Shown piece by piece: positions 25,578 through 33,859 of a stretch of 57,612 bases of DNA; positions within the stretch are counted from its first letter, which is position 1, and each line of letters opens with the position of its first letter. This DNA comes from Candidatus Mediterraneibacter avicola (GTDB taxonomy: Bacteria > Bacillota > Clostridia > Lachnospirales > Lachnospiraceae), in assembly GCA_019115385.1 (NCBI GenBank), contig DXDR01000031.1, positions 1 through 57,612 on the forward strand, in the 5' to 3' direction. A program made the position numbers and the translations under genes. The notes below the pieces were generated by a model, which was given only the letters and a program-made list of their open reading frames with translations, was not told the DNA's origin and did not search any database.

Positions 25578-26899
25578 GAAAACGAATACAAAGGAGCATG
25601 ATGCTGATCCTTGCTGTGACGCTAGTGCTCTTTTATGCTATCATATCTGTGATTTTATATAACAGAAATCTGGATCTGCTTAAAAGTGAAGTGAAACAGG
25701 AGGCAGAATATATCTGCACTGCAGTAAATATTTCAGGTCCTTCTTATCTGGAGCAGATGTCCCAGGTAGACGAGAGGACCCGTGTGACCCAGGTGGATGA
25801 CGAAGGAAACGTTCTGTATGATTCTTCCAGTGAAGAGGATGACATGGAAAATCACGGGACACGGGAGGAGATAGAGGAGGCGCTGTCCTCGGGAACCGGG
25901 GAAGCTGTGAGAATGTCAGATACACTGGGAAGGGAACTGTATTATTACGCAGTTCTGCTTGATGACGGGTCAGTGCTGCGGGTTGCAAAATCGATGGATA
26001 ACCTTGCCCTGACAGCGCTCAACGTACTTCCGGTGATGGGAATCCTGGCTGTTGTGACGATGGCTCTGGCGCTTCTCCTTGCCAAGTGGCAGACGAAGCG
26101 GCTGATTAAGCCGATCAATGAACTGGATCTGGAGCATCCCCTGGAAAATACACTCTATGAGGAACTGAATCCTCTTCTTGTGGCTATGGACAAACAGAAC
26201 AAGGAAAAAGAGGCTGTGTCTAATATGAGAAAAGAATTTTCCGCAAATGTCTCTCATGAGCTGAAGACTCCGCTCACGTCAATCTCGGGCTATGCGGAAA
26301 TTATGAAAAACGGCATGGTACGGCCGGCAGATATCCCGGTTTTTTCGGAAAGAATCTACAAAGAAGCCAGAAGACTGATCACTCTGGTGGAGGATATTAT
26401 CAAACTATCCAAATTGGATGAGGAATCGGTAGAACTGGAAAAAGAAGAAATAAATCTCTATGAACTGACCAGAGAAGTGGTGAGCCACCTGGCTCCTCTG
26501 GCATCTCAAAAACATATTCGGATCGAGATCACAGGAGAGCAGGTCCAATGTTTCGGTATTCGGCAGATTCTGGATGAAATGATCTATAACGTGTGTGAAA
26601 ACGCTATTAAGTACAACAACGAAGGCGGCCGGGTGTCTGTCTGGGTTGGAAATACACTTGAAGGGCCGAAAATCAGTGTCTCTGATACGGGGATCGGAAT
26701 CCCCCAGGAACATCAGGAACGCATTTTTGAGAGGTTTTACCGTGTAGATAAGAGCCATTCAAAAGAGCGTGGCGGCACGGGCCTGGGGCTTTCGATCGTA
26801 AAGCACGGAGCGCTGCTGCATGGGGCGAAGGTCAGCGTTGAAAGTACGCCCGGAAAAGGGACAAGAATGGAAATGTTGTTCCCGAGAGATAAGGGATGA
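25574..26899 (+). CDS. Sensor histidine kinase, PhoR type
   Basis: The 441-residue protein has an N-terminal helix (about 9-29), an external sensor region, and a second helix (about 153-173). HisKA follows with H228 (ANVSHELKTPLTSISGY), then a HATPase domain with N box (CENAIKYNNEGG), G1 (DTGIGIP) and G2 (GGTGLGLSIVKH). It phosphorylates the overlapping response regulator. It lacks an obvious PAS domain, making it shorter than many PhoR proteins. A large structured element starts one base after the stop. Confidence 0.9.
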   Translation: MRKRIQRSMMLILAVTLVLFYAIISVILYNRNLDLLKSEVKQEAEYICTAVNISGPSYLEQMSQVDERTRVTQVDDEGNVLYDSSSEEDDMENHGTREEIEEALSSGTGEAVRMSDTLGRELYYYAVLLDDGSVLRVAKSMDNLALTALNVLPVMGILAVVTMALALLLAKWQTKRLIKPINELDLEHPLENTLYEELNPLLVAMDKQNKEKEAVSNMRKEFSANVSHELKTPLTSISGYAEIMKNGMVRPADIPVFSERIYKEARRLITLVEDIIKLSKLDEESVELEKEEINLYELTREVVSHLAPLASQKHIRIEITGEQVQCFGIRQILDEMIYNVCENAIKYNNEGGRVSVWVGNTLEGPKISVSDTGIGIPQEHQERIFERFYRVDKSHSKERGGTGLGLSIVKHGALLHGAKVSVESTPGKGTRMEMLFPRDKG

Positions 26900-27338
26900 A
26901 ATTACGGATTTGTATGATTGAGAAGGGACACCAGTCTCTCCCGGCTGACTTCTCTCTCACACAGTTCCGAATTCCGACAGACAAAATGAAGACAGAACTT
27001 TCCCGGCTGTATTTAGCATGATATCCGTTAGTAAAATTTCCGCTTTGCTTCTTTCTGAAAATGAGGGGTGTGTCCTTTAGGTTCCGTTCCGCAGAAGAAA
27101 AACTGAAAAACCTGACGACAGGCTAAAAGCAAAATTTACAGCAGAAAACTCGCGTTCCGCTCACACAATTCTGCTGTAAATTTTAACGCCTGCCGCCAGG
27201 TTTTTCGTTTTTATAACATCTGCTTCAAAGTCACCAAAAGGACACACCCCTCATTTTCAGATACGCTTATCCAGCCTGCTGGTATCTAGGTGTTTTCGTA
27301 CGCCTCTTCACTCACAGTTCCCCGACAAATCCGGAATT
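26900..27338. repeat. Large structured palindromic element, copy B
   Basis: This gene-free stretch is bounded by CGGATTTGT (26905-26913) and CGACAAATCCG (27323-27333), the same outer repeats as copy A. Its core has S1 27054-27078 with 27237-27261 (25 bp, perfect), S2 27105-27123 with 27188-27206 (17 of 19 pairs), and S3 27131-27146 with 27169-27184 (16 bp, perfect). The internal loops TTCCGTTCC (27082-27090) and TTCAAAGTCA (27223-27232), and TAAAAGC and AAC, match copy A. The stem sequences do not. Both S2 mismatches are A-C on this strand, so they would be G-U pairs if the other strand is transcribed. Confidence 0.8.
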
Positions 27339-27341
27339 ATC

Positions 27342-27371
27342 TTGCAAGGTACAGGGACTCTGTGCTATTAT
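27342..27371 (+). promoter_or_regulatory. Promoter of gntR-clpC
   Basis: TTGCAA (27342-27347) and TATTAT (27366-27371) are spaced 18 bases. The -35 begins four bases after the right boundary of structured element B. This placement argues that the GntR start is 27406 and not the upstream ATG at 27370, which lies in the -10. Confidence 0.55.
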
Positions 27372-27405
27372 GTCTATAACACGCCAGAGAAAGGAGCCTG
27401 CTGTA

Positions 27406-27774
27406 ATGTTGATTGAAGTTGATTTTAACAGTGAAGAGGCAATATACATTCAGCTCTGCAACCAGATTATCATGGGGATTGCCACCTCTGTCATACAGGA
27501 AGGGGATTCGCTGCCTTCGGTGCGCCAGCTTGCCGACCGCATCGGGGTAAATATGCACACCGTCAACAAGGCGTACAGTGTACTGAAGAGAGAGGGGTAT
27601 ATCAGTTTGGACAAACGGCGTGGAGCCGTGATCGCTCTGGATATCGACAAGATGGAAGAACTGGAAGAGATGAGCCGGCAGCTTAAGATCGTCCTTGCAA
27701 GGGGACGCTGTAAAAATATTTCCCGTCAGGAAGTACATGAACTTGTGGATGAAATATTTGACGATTATGAATAG
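27406..27774 (+). CDS. GntR-family transcriptional regulator, YtrA subfamily
   Basis: The 122-residue protein has the GntR winged helix (EEAIYIQLCNQIIMGIATSVIQEGDSLPSVRQLADRIGVNMHTVNKAYSVLKREGYISLDKRRGAVI) and only a short C-terminal helical tail, as in YtrA-type repressors. The start at 27406 has AAAGGAG at 27390-27396. It lies directly before clpC in the place where CtsR often regulates this chaperone in other Firmicutes, so it may control clpC here. That is inference from position. Confidence 0.85.
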   Translation: MLIEVDFNSEEAIYIQLCNQIIMGIATSVIQEGDSLPSVRQLADRIGVNMHTVNKAYSVLKREGYISLDKRRGAVIALDIDKMEELEEMSRQLKIVLARGRCKNISRQEVHELVDEIFDDYE

Positions 27775-27801
27775 AATGAAAAAAGATTACAGGAGGAATT
27801 T

Positions 27802-30252
27802 ATGCGTTTACCATATACAAAACAGGCAGAAAATGCAATCCGGTCCGCAGTGAGGACAGCCAGGGAGATGAAGCATCCGCATGTAGGGACCGAACATCTG
27901 CTTTTGGGACTGCGCAGGGAATACAGCGGCGTAGCCGGGCAGATCCTCGCCAAGAATGGAGTGGAGGAAGAGAAAGTCCTGCATTTGATGGATGAACTGA
28001 TCGCTCCTGCGGGAGACGTCCTGGGAGGGGCAAAGCCGAAAGAAAGCCCGCGGTTTGAGGGGATTCTTGAAGAGAGCGGAGGTGAGGCCGCAAGACTCCA
28101 TTGTTCGGAAACAGGCACAGAGCATCTCCTTCTTGCCATAATCCGGGATGTGGACTGTGCGGCGGCCAGAATCCTGATCACGCTCAATATTAATCTGCAG
28201 AAGATTTTTGAGGATATTATGAACGCTTCCGGCATGGATCCAAAAGAGTACCAGGATGAACTCCAGGAGGGCGCAAAAGGCGGTTCTATGACTGAGCAGT
28301 TCTGCACGGATATGACCCGGCGGGCGGAGGAAGGAAAACTGGATCCTGTGATCGGACGTGAGAAGGAAATGTATCGCCTGATGCAGGTATTAAGCCGCCG
28401 GACGAAGAACAATCCCTGTCTTGTGGGCGAGCCGGGAGTTGGAAAGACTGCGGTGGTGGAGGGACTTGCACAGAGGATCGCATCGGGCGTCGTGCCGGAG
28501 ACGATGAAAGATAAAAGGATCCTTACGCTGGATCTTCCGGGACTGATCGCGGGCTCCAAGTACCGCGGGGAGTTCGAGGAACGCATGAAAGGGCTGATCT
28601 CCGAAGTGATCTCTGCAGGAAACATTATTCTCTTTCTGGATGAGATCCACACTATGATCGGTGCAGGCGGAGCGGAAGGCGCGATCGATGCGTCCAGTAT
28701 ATTAAAACCGGCCCTTGCCCGGGGGGAGATGCAGCTGATCGGAGCTACTACCATAGCGGAATACCGCAAATATATTGAGAAAGATGCCGCGTTGGAGCGG
28801 CGTTTTCAGCCGGTGTCTGTAGAGGAGCCGGGAAAAGAAGAGTGTCTTGATATTCTGAAAGGCCTGAAAGGGAAATACGAATCTCATCACAGGGTGGAAA
28901 TCGGGGAGGAGGCTCTTCGGGCGTCGGTGCAGATGTCAGAGAGGTATATTACGGACCGTAATCTGCCGGATAAAGCCATCGACGTGCTGGATGAGGCCTG
29001 CTCCGCCGTCAGCCTGAAAGGATATAAAGTTCCGGAGAATTTTACCGCTCAGGAAGAGGCGGTGAAAGATCTGATGCGGCAGAAGGAGGAGAGGATCCGG
29101 GAGGGAGACTTCGACCGCGCTTCCCTGATACAGAAGGAACAGGAAAAGGCAGAGGCAAAACTGGAATCCATGAGAAAAAGATTTCGGAAAAAGACCCAGG
29201 CGTCTTATCCTGCGGTGACGGAAGATGATGTTGCCTCTGTGGTTTCTGCCTGGACGAAGATCCCGGTGCAGAAACTGGCAGAAAGCGACACGGACAGACT
29301 GAAGAAACTGGAATCCGTCCTCCATAAAAGAGTGATCGGACAGGAGGAGGCTGTCAGCGCTGTGGCAAGAGCCGTGAAAAGAGGCCGCGTGGGTCTGAAG
29401 GATCCGAAGCGTCCCATTGGGTCTTTCCTTTTCCTTGGGCCTACCGGCGTAGGAAAAACCGAACTTTCAAAAGCGCTGGCTGAGGCGCTGTTCGGCAGTG
29501 AGGAATCCATGATCCGGGTAGATATGTCAGAATATATGGAGAAACATTCTGTATCAAAGATGATCGGATCGCCGCCGGGATATGTGGGACATGAAGAGGG
29601 CGGCCAGCTCAGCGATCAGGTGCGCACACACCCTTATTCGGTCGTTCTGTTTGACGAGATTGAAAAAGCACATCCCGATGTGTTCAATATCCTCCTGCAG
29701 GTGCTGGACGATGGTCATATCACGGATTCCCAGGGGAGGAAAGTTGATTTTTCCAACACCGTGATCATCATGACTTCCAATGCAGGGGCAAAGGCAATCG
29801 TAGATCCGAAGAAACTGGGATTTGGAGTCAAAGATAATGCGGCGGATGATTATAAGAGAATGAAACAGAATGTAATGGACGAAGTGAAGCTGATCTTCCG
29901 TCCGGAATTCCTGAACCGGATTGATGAAATTATTGTCTTCCATGCACTGGAAAAAGAACATATGAAGAAAATCGCTGTTCTGATGAGCAGGGAATTTTCA
30001 AACCGGCTGGCGGAGCAGATGAATATTCATCTGACTCTGCGGGAATCGGCAAAAAATCTGCTTGTGGAGAGAGGAACTGATGCAAAATATGGAGCAAGAC
30101 CCCTTCGCAGAGCCATGCAGACAGAACTGGAAGATAAGCTGGCAGACGCCATATTAAACGGAGAAGTCAAGCCTGGTGATACAGTGGAGGCAGGTGTGTC
30201 TCAAAAGAAGATACACTTTATTGTCCGGCAAAAATCAGTGGCAAATCAGTAA
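27802..30252 (+). CDS. clpC: ATP-dependent Clp protease ATP-binding subunit ClpC
   Basis: This 816-residue Hsp100 protein has two N-terminal Clp repeats (1-70 and about 85-145), AAA+ domain 1 with Walker A near G209 (GEPGVGKT), and a UVR-type middle coiled coil near 430 (EERIREGDFDRASLIQKEQE). AAA+ domain 2 has Walker A near G546 (GPTGVGKT). KKLGFG supplies the ClpP-docking loop. It unfolds proteins for ClpP. No mcsA, mcsB or ctsR accompanies it. AGGAGG precedes the ATG. Confidence 0.93.
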   Translation: MRLPYTKQAENAIRSAVRTAREMKHPHVGTEHLLLGLRREYSGVAGQILAKNGVEEEKVLHLMDELIAPAGDVLGGAKPKESPRFEGILEESGGEAARLHCSETGTEHLLLAIIRDVDCAAARILITLNINLQKIFEDIMNASGMDPKEYQDELQEGAKGGSMTEQFCTDMTRRAEEGKLDPVIGREKEMYRLMQVLSRRTKNNPCLVGEPGVGKTAVVEGLAQRIASGVVPETMKDKRILTLDLPGLIAGSKYRGEFEERMKGLISEVISAGNIILFLDEIHTMIGAGGAEGAIDASSILKPALARGEMQLIGATTIAEYRKYIEKDAALERRFQPVSVEEPGKEECLDILKGLKGKYESHHRVEIGEEALRASVQMSERYITDRNLPDKAIDVLDEACSAVSLKGYKVPENFTAQEEAVKDLMRQKEERIREGDFDRASLIQKEQEKAEAKLESMRKRFRKKTQASYPAVTEDDVASVVSAWTKIPVQKLAESDTDRLKKLESVLHKRVIGQEEAVSAVARAVKRGRVGLKDPKRPIGSFLFLGPTGVGKTELSKALAEALFGSEESMIRVDMSEYMEKHSVSKMIGSPPGYVGHEEGGQLSDQVRTHPYSVVLFDEIEKAHPDVFNILLQVLDDGHITDSQGRKVDFSNTVIIMTSNAGAKAIVDPKKLGFGVKDNAADDYKRMKQNVMDEVKLIFRPEFLNRIDEIIVFHALEKEHMKKIAVLMSREFSNRLAEQMNIHLTLRESAKNLLVERGTDAKYGARPLRRAMQTELEDKLADAILNGEVKPGDTVEAGVSQKKIHFIVRQKSVANQ

Positions 30253-30276
30253 CATTTATTATATAATAGCGATAGC

Positions 30277-30329
30277 ATCGATGTATAAGGGCCAATATGG
30301 TTTGGAGCATCTGCCCCTTGTACACCGAT
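30277..30329 (+). promoter_or_regulatory. Stable leader hairpin after clpC
   Basis: TGTATAAGGG (30282-30291) pairs with CCCTTGTACA (30315-30324) with one wobble. It is extended by ATCG (30277-30280) with CGAT (30326-30329) across one mismatch. A TATAAT is present at 30262-30267. The hairpin sits in the leader of the 30360 gene. No known riboswitch class was recognised. Confidence 0.4.
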
Positions 30330-30359
30330 ATCAGCAAGTACTTAGGAGGAAAATGAAAA

Positions 30360-30773
30360 ATGGCAGCTGTGAAAGAATTACTGCGTACAGAGAACGACGG
30401 AACACTTAGCTTTGGAGACTACACGCTTGCATCCAAGACAAAAAAAGATAATTGTGAATTTGCAGGAGATATTTATAAAGTAAAGACTTTTTCAGAGATA
30501 ACAAAGCTTGAGAAAAACGGTATGTTTGTCTACGAGTCTGTTCCCGGAAGTGCGGTGGAGAACTTTAAGGAGACAGACACAGAAGTGACATTTTCCGTAT
30601 CCGCGGGCGGAGACGTGCAGTTTACGCTGGAGCTGGAGCCGGAGAGTGAGTACGAGGTATTTATCGGCGGCGATTCAGCAGGCAGAATGACCACAAACCT
30701 CAGCGGAAAGCTCAGCGTCAGCGTGGAGCTGAGCGCGGATCAGAGCGTGGATGTCAGAGTTTCCAAGTGCTGA
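30360..30773 (+). CDS. Conserved small protein of unknown function
   Basis: The 137-residue acidic, beta-rich protein has no signal peptide or membrane helix. It opens MAAVKELLRTENDGTLSFGDYTLA and ends VDVRVSKC. No domain is recognised with confidence; a position between clpC and radA seems usual in Lachnospiraceae. The TTAGGAGG site precedes the start. It has its own leader hairpin upstream and a terminator downstream, so it is probably a single-gene unit. Some databases may label relatives as endosialidase-like, but nothing visible supports that activity. Confidence 0.75.
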   Translation: MAAVKELLRTENDGTLSFGDYTLASKTKKDNCEFAGDIYKVKTFSEITKLEKNGMFVYESVPGSAVENFKETDTEVTFSVSAGGDVQFTLELEPESEYEVFIGGDSAGRMTTNLSGKLSVSVELSADQSVDVRVSKC

Positions 30774-30858
30774 TATAATTTCGGGCAGGGCAGAGGCGGT
30801 GTTCAGGGGAAATCCCTCCGGCTGACTGATGCTTTCGTCTGAAAGAGCAGAATAACTG

Positions 30859-30887
30859 CAGGGTGGATGAGTGTCCACCCTGTTTTA
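30859..30887 (+). terminator. Terminator before radA
   Basis: CAGGGTGGA (30859-30867) pairs with TCCACCCTG (30874-30882), followed by TTTTACT. Confidence 0.8.
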
Positions 30888-30930
30888 CTGTCAGCTCAGG
30901 ATATAAAACGAGAGAAAGGATAAGGATGCT

Positions 30931-32307
30931 ATGGCAAAAGGAAAAAAAAGTGTCTTTTTCTGTCAGAGCTGCGGACATGAGGAGTCCAAGTGGCTGGGGC
31001 AGTGTCCGGCCTGCGGGGAGTGGAATACATTTGTGGAGGAACGGATAGACACCGGCATCACAAAGGGAACCGCGGCCGCTGCCAGAGCAGTCAGAGAGTC
31101 CGTACGCGGAGCGGCGGTTGTGTCTCTGACAGACGTTAAAGCAGACGATGAAGCGCGCAGCAGGACGGGGATCGGAGAGCTGGACCGGGTGCTCGGAGGC
31201 GGGATTGTCCCCGGCTCGCTTGTACTTGTGGGAGGAGATCCTGGTATCGGGAAGTCCACTCTTCTGCTTCAGGTGTGCCGGCAGATGGCGGAGATGAAGA
31301 AGATTCTTTATATATCGGGAGAAGAGTCTCAGACTCAGATTAAACTCAGAGCAAACCGGATGGGAAAGTTTTCTCCAAACCTTCTCCTCCTGTGCGAGAC
31401 AAATCTGGAAATCATCCGGGGTGTGATCGAAAAGGAGAAGCCGGAACTTGTGATCATTGACTCGATCCAGACCATGTACAGTGAGGAGGTGGCTTCAGCG
31501 CCGGGAAGCGTTTCTCAGGTGCGGGAGTCCACGAATGTTTTCATGCAGCTTGCAAAAGGAATGTGTATTTCCATTTTTATCGTAGGGCATGTGACAAAAG
31601 AGGGAACCGTAGCGGGCCCCCGCGTTCTGGAACATATGGTAGATACGGTCCTTTATTTTGAGGGTGACCGGCACGCGTCCTACCGCATTCTCCGGGCGGT
31701 CAAGAACCGCTTTGGCTCCACAAATGAGATCGGTGTTTTCGAGATGCGCCAGGACGGTCTTGCAGAAGTGGAAAATCCGTCTGAATATATGCTCAGCGGC
31801 AAGCCGGAAAATGCGTCGGGCTCTGTAGTGGCTTGTTCAATGGAGGGCACAAGGCCGATTCTGATCGAGATACAGGCGCTTGTCTGCCGCAGCAATTTCG
31901 GGATGCCCAGGAGAACAGCGGCAGGAACGGATTATAACAGGGTGAATCTGCTGATGGCCGTTCTGGAGAAACGCCAGGGAATGGCATTGTCAAACTGCGA
32001 TGCCTATATCAATATCGCAGGGGGCATCCGAATGAACGAACCGGCAATAGATCTGGGGATCGTTCTGGCAATCGCGTCCAGTTTCCGGAACCGCCCCATA
32101 GATGAGAAAACGATCGTATTCGGAGAAGTAGGCCTGAGCGGAGAAGTCCGGGCAGTGAGCATGCCTGAACAGCGGGTGGCAGAAGCAAAAAAACTCGGGT
32201 TTGAGACCTGTATCCTGCCCGAGGTATCCCTCAAAATGATAAAAGGGATGGAAGGGATCAAACTGATCGGTGTAAAAAATATCGGAGACGCCGTCGGAAT
32301 ATTCTGA
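30931..32307 (+). CDS. radA: DNA repair protein RadA
   Basis: This 458-residue protein has a C4 zinc finger at its start (C11, C14, C25, C28; CQSCGHEESKWLGQCPAC). A RecA-like ATPase follows with Walker A GGDPGIGKST and the RadA-specific KNRFG motif (VKNRFGSTNEIGVFEM), then a Lon-like C-terminal domain. It acts as a branch-migration helicase in recombination repair. AGAAAGGA precedes the ATG. All signature motifs are intact. Confidence 0.94.
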   Translation: MAKGKKSVFFCQSCGHEESKWLGQCPACGEWNTFVEERIDTGITKGTAAAARAVRESVRGAAVVSLTDVKADDEARSRTGIGELDRVLGGGIVPGSLVLVGGDPGIGKSTLLLQVCRQMAEMKKILYISGEESQTQIKLRANRMGKFSPNLLLLCETNLEIIRGVIEKEKPELVIIDSIQTMYSEEVASAPGSVSQVRESTNVFMQLAKGMCISIFIVGHVTKEGTVAGPRVLEHMVDTVLYFEGDRHASYRILRAVKNRFGSTNEIGVFEMRQDGLAEVENPSEYMLSGKPENASGSVVACSMEGTRPILIEIQALVCRSNFGMPRRTAAGTDYNRVNLLMAVLEKRQGMALSNCDAYINIAGGIRMNEPAIDLGIVLAIASSFRNRPIDEKTIVFGEVGLSGEVRAVSMPEQRVAEAKKLGFETCILPEVSLKMIKGMEGIKLIGVKNIGDAVGIF

Positions 32308-32317
32308 AAATATTGAT

Positions 32318-32337
32318 AAAAGGGGTCAGGCCCCTTT
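32318..32337 (+). repeat. Hairpin with TCAGG loop, copy 2
   Basis: AAAAGGGG (32318-32325) pairs with CCCCTTT (32331-32337) around TCAGG, nearly identical to 18002-18024. The Shine-Dalgarno GGGAGG of the next gene follows at once, so the stem may limit access to it. Confidence 0.7.
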
Positions 32338-32347
32338 GGGAGGAAAA

Positions 32348-32809
32348 ATGCGACAATTTATAAGAAAAGCGAAATATTATGAGACAGATCAGATGGGAAT
32401 CATTCATCATTCAAACTATATCCGTTGGATGGAGGAAGCGCGTATTGACATGCTGGATCAGCTGGGATATCCGTACCGCAGATTTGAGGAAATGGGATAT
32501 ATGAGTCCGGTGCTTCATGCGGAATGTGAGTATAAGAAGAGTGTGAAGTTTGATGATGAGGTTAAGATTGTTGTCAGCCTGCAGGAGTTCGGGCGGGTGA
32601 AGTTTACTCTGCGCTATGATATATATAATATGAGCGAAGGCGGGGAGCTGAGCGCTTATGGGACAACTTCGCACTGTTTTCTGAAAAAGAGCGGAAGGCC
32701 TGTTTTGATTGATAAAGAAATGCCAGAATTTACAGCAACGATGAGAACTCTGGAGAGGAAAAAAGAGAATCGGCAGACAGAAAAGACAGAGGCAAATTAT
32801 GGATTATGA
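32348..32809 (+). CDS. Acyl-CoA thioesterase, YbgC/FcbC type
   Basis: The 153-residue hotdog-fold protein shows the 4-hydroxybenzoyl-CoA thioesterase pattern: YYETDQMGIIHHSNYIRWMEEAR, with the catalytic Asp in the D-x-x-G-I-x-H-H-x-x-Y motif. It hydrolyses acyl-CoA esters in the cytoplasm. ATG 32348 is chosen, with GGGAGG just upstream, not the TTG at 32336 inside the hairpin. It overlaps the next thioesterase gene by 11 bases. Confidence 0.87.
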   Translation: MRQFIRKAKYYETDQMGIIHHSNYIRWMEEARIDMLDQLGYPYRRFEEMGYMSPVLHAECEYKKSVKFDDEVKIVVSLQEFGRVKFTLRYDIYNMSEGGELSAYGTTSHCFLKKSGRPVLIDKEMPEFTATMRTLERKKENRQTEKTEANYGL

Positions 32810-33209
32810 AAAACTGTGTGAATTGAGAAATAAACAGAACAGATTTGGTGATCTGGCAGGAGTCAGAATCGTGGAGATACGGGAGGGCTATGCCCGCACG
32901 GAACTTGAGGTGAGACCGGAACTTTTAAATCCCATCGGTTCTCTGCACGGCGGATGCCTGTTTACTATGGCTGATATCACAGGCGGTTCTGCTGCAGTAT
33001 CGCATGGAGAGCAGGTTACAACTGCAGACGCGGATATCCGCTATCTTCGGCCGGGAATCCATGTGAAAAAGCTGACTGCAGAATCCAGGGAAATCAAGAA
33101 AGGAAAAAATCTTCTTGTATATCAGGTGGAGATCCGGGATGAAAAGGAGACACTCCTTGCAGCAGCCACACTGTCGTACATGTCCCTGCATGAGAGGATA
33201 GAGCTATAA
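32799..33209 (+). CDS. PaaI-type hotdog thioesterase
   Basis: The 136-residue hotdog protein carries LLNPIGSLHGGCLFTMADITGGSAA, where the H-G-G turn and the following Asp form the active site of the PaaI/YiiD family. Its physiological acyl-CoA substrate is unknown. The start lies inside the end of the YbgC-type gene, so the two are translated together. Confidence 0.87.
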   Translation: MDYEKLCELRNKQNRFGDLAGVRIVEIREGYARTELEVRPELLNPIGSLHGGCLFTMADITGGSAAVSHGEQVTTADADIRYLRPGIHVKKLTAESREIKKGKNLLVYQVEIRDEKETLLAAATLSYMSLHERIEL

Positions 33210-33254
33210 AGAGTATCCTTCAGGGAAGCGGCATCTGCCCTGCCGGGAAATATT

Positions 33255-33464
33255 TTATTCAAAATAGAATAGTTCTTCAAATTTTTTGTCCAGTGCAATG
33301 CACAGTACAAGGGCCAGCTTAGCTGTGGGGTTAAACTGGCCCGTTTCTATAGAACTGATCGTGTTCCTTGAAACTCCCACCATTTCTGCCAGCTGGGCCT
33401 GGGACAGATCCTTTTCAGACCTCGCTTCTTTCAGATGGTTTTTCAGTATAAGTTCTTCTTTCAT
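33255..33464 (-). CDS. XRE-family helix-turn-helix regulator
   Basis: The 69-residue protein is one HTH_3 domain: NHLKEARSEKDLSQAQLAEMVGVSRNTISSIETGQFNPTAKLALVLCIALDKKFEELF. It is the Cro/CI type small repressor often paired with a membrane protein in Firmicutes. Start 33464 is chosen over 33500 because AAAGGGG lies upstream of it and the domain begins there. It follows the membrane protein gene in the same operon and probably represses their common promoter through paired sites. Confidence 0.88.
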   Translation of the reverse strand: MKEELILKNHLKEARSEKDLSQAQLAEMVGVSRNTISSIETGQFNPTAKLALVLCIALDKKFEELFYFE

Positions 33465-33480
33465 AATCCGGCAAACCCCT

Positions 33481-33819
33481 TTATAATTGATATCGTACAA
33501 AATAGGCTATAATTCCGGCAAGGAAAAGCAAAGTCAGAAGAAGCTGCCACCACTTGCGGGTGAAGTAGAACTTTGCTCCAAACTCACAGACCAGGCTCAA
33601 ACCAACTAAAAGAGTAATAAAATCTTCAAACATCATAGTAAGTGATCCGATACGCACTTCACCGCTGACCAGTTCGCTGCCCATTATCATTAAAATAAAC
33701 AGAACAAACATAACACTTCCATACCCGAACATTTCGGCGTTCTGTTTGTTCTGAACCTGCAGTTCATCGCCCTTGCGGTTGTCATTTTTGCTTTTCAGCA
33801 GAATATCTTCTTTTTTCAT
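33481..33819 (-). CDS. Small membrane protein of DUF6442 type
   Basis: The 112-residue protein has a charged N-terminus (KSKNDNRKGDELQVQNKQNAE) and three hydrophobic segments (about 35-50, 65-80 and 88-108). The E-D-I-L-x-K-S-x-x-x-N-x-x-x-D-E opening is typical of DUF6442 proteins. Function is unknown. It lies 16 bases upstream of the XRE regulator on the minus strand, a common pairing in which the regulator controls the membrane partner. Confidence 0.75.
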   Translation of the reverse strand: MKKEDILLKSKNDNRKGDELQVQNKQNAEMFGYGSVMFVLFILMIMGSELVSGEVRIGSLTMMFEDFITLLVGLSLVCEFGAKFYFTRKWWQLLLTLLFLAGIIAYFVRYQL

Positions 33820-33859
33820 GAAAAATCCCCCTTTCGGATGAAAAATAATTTATCATGTC

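Noticed and set aside
30253-30359. Purine or other known riboswitch before the 137-residue gene
   Set aside because: The conserved core sequences of known classes were not found; only a simple long stem is visible.
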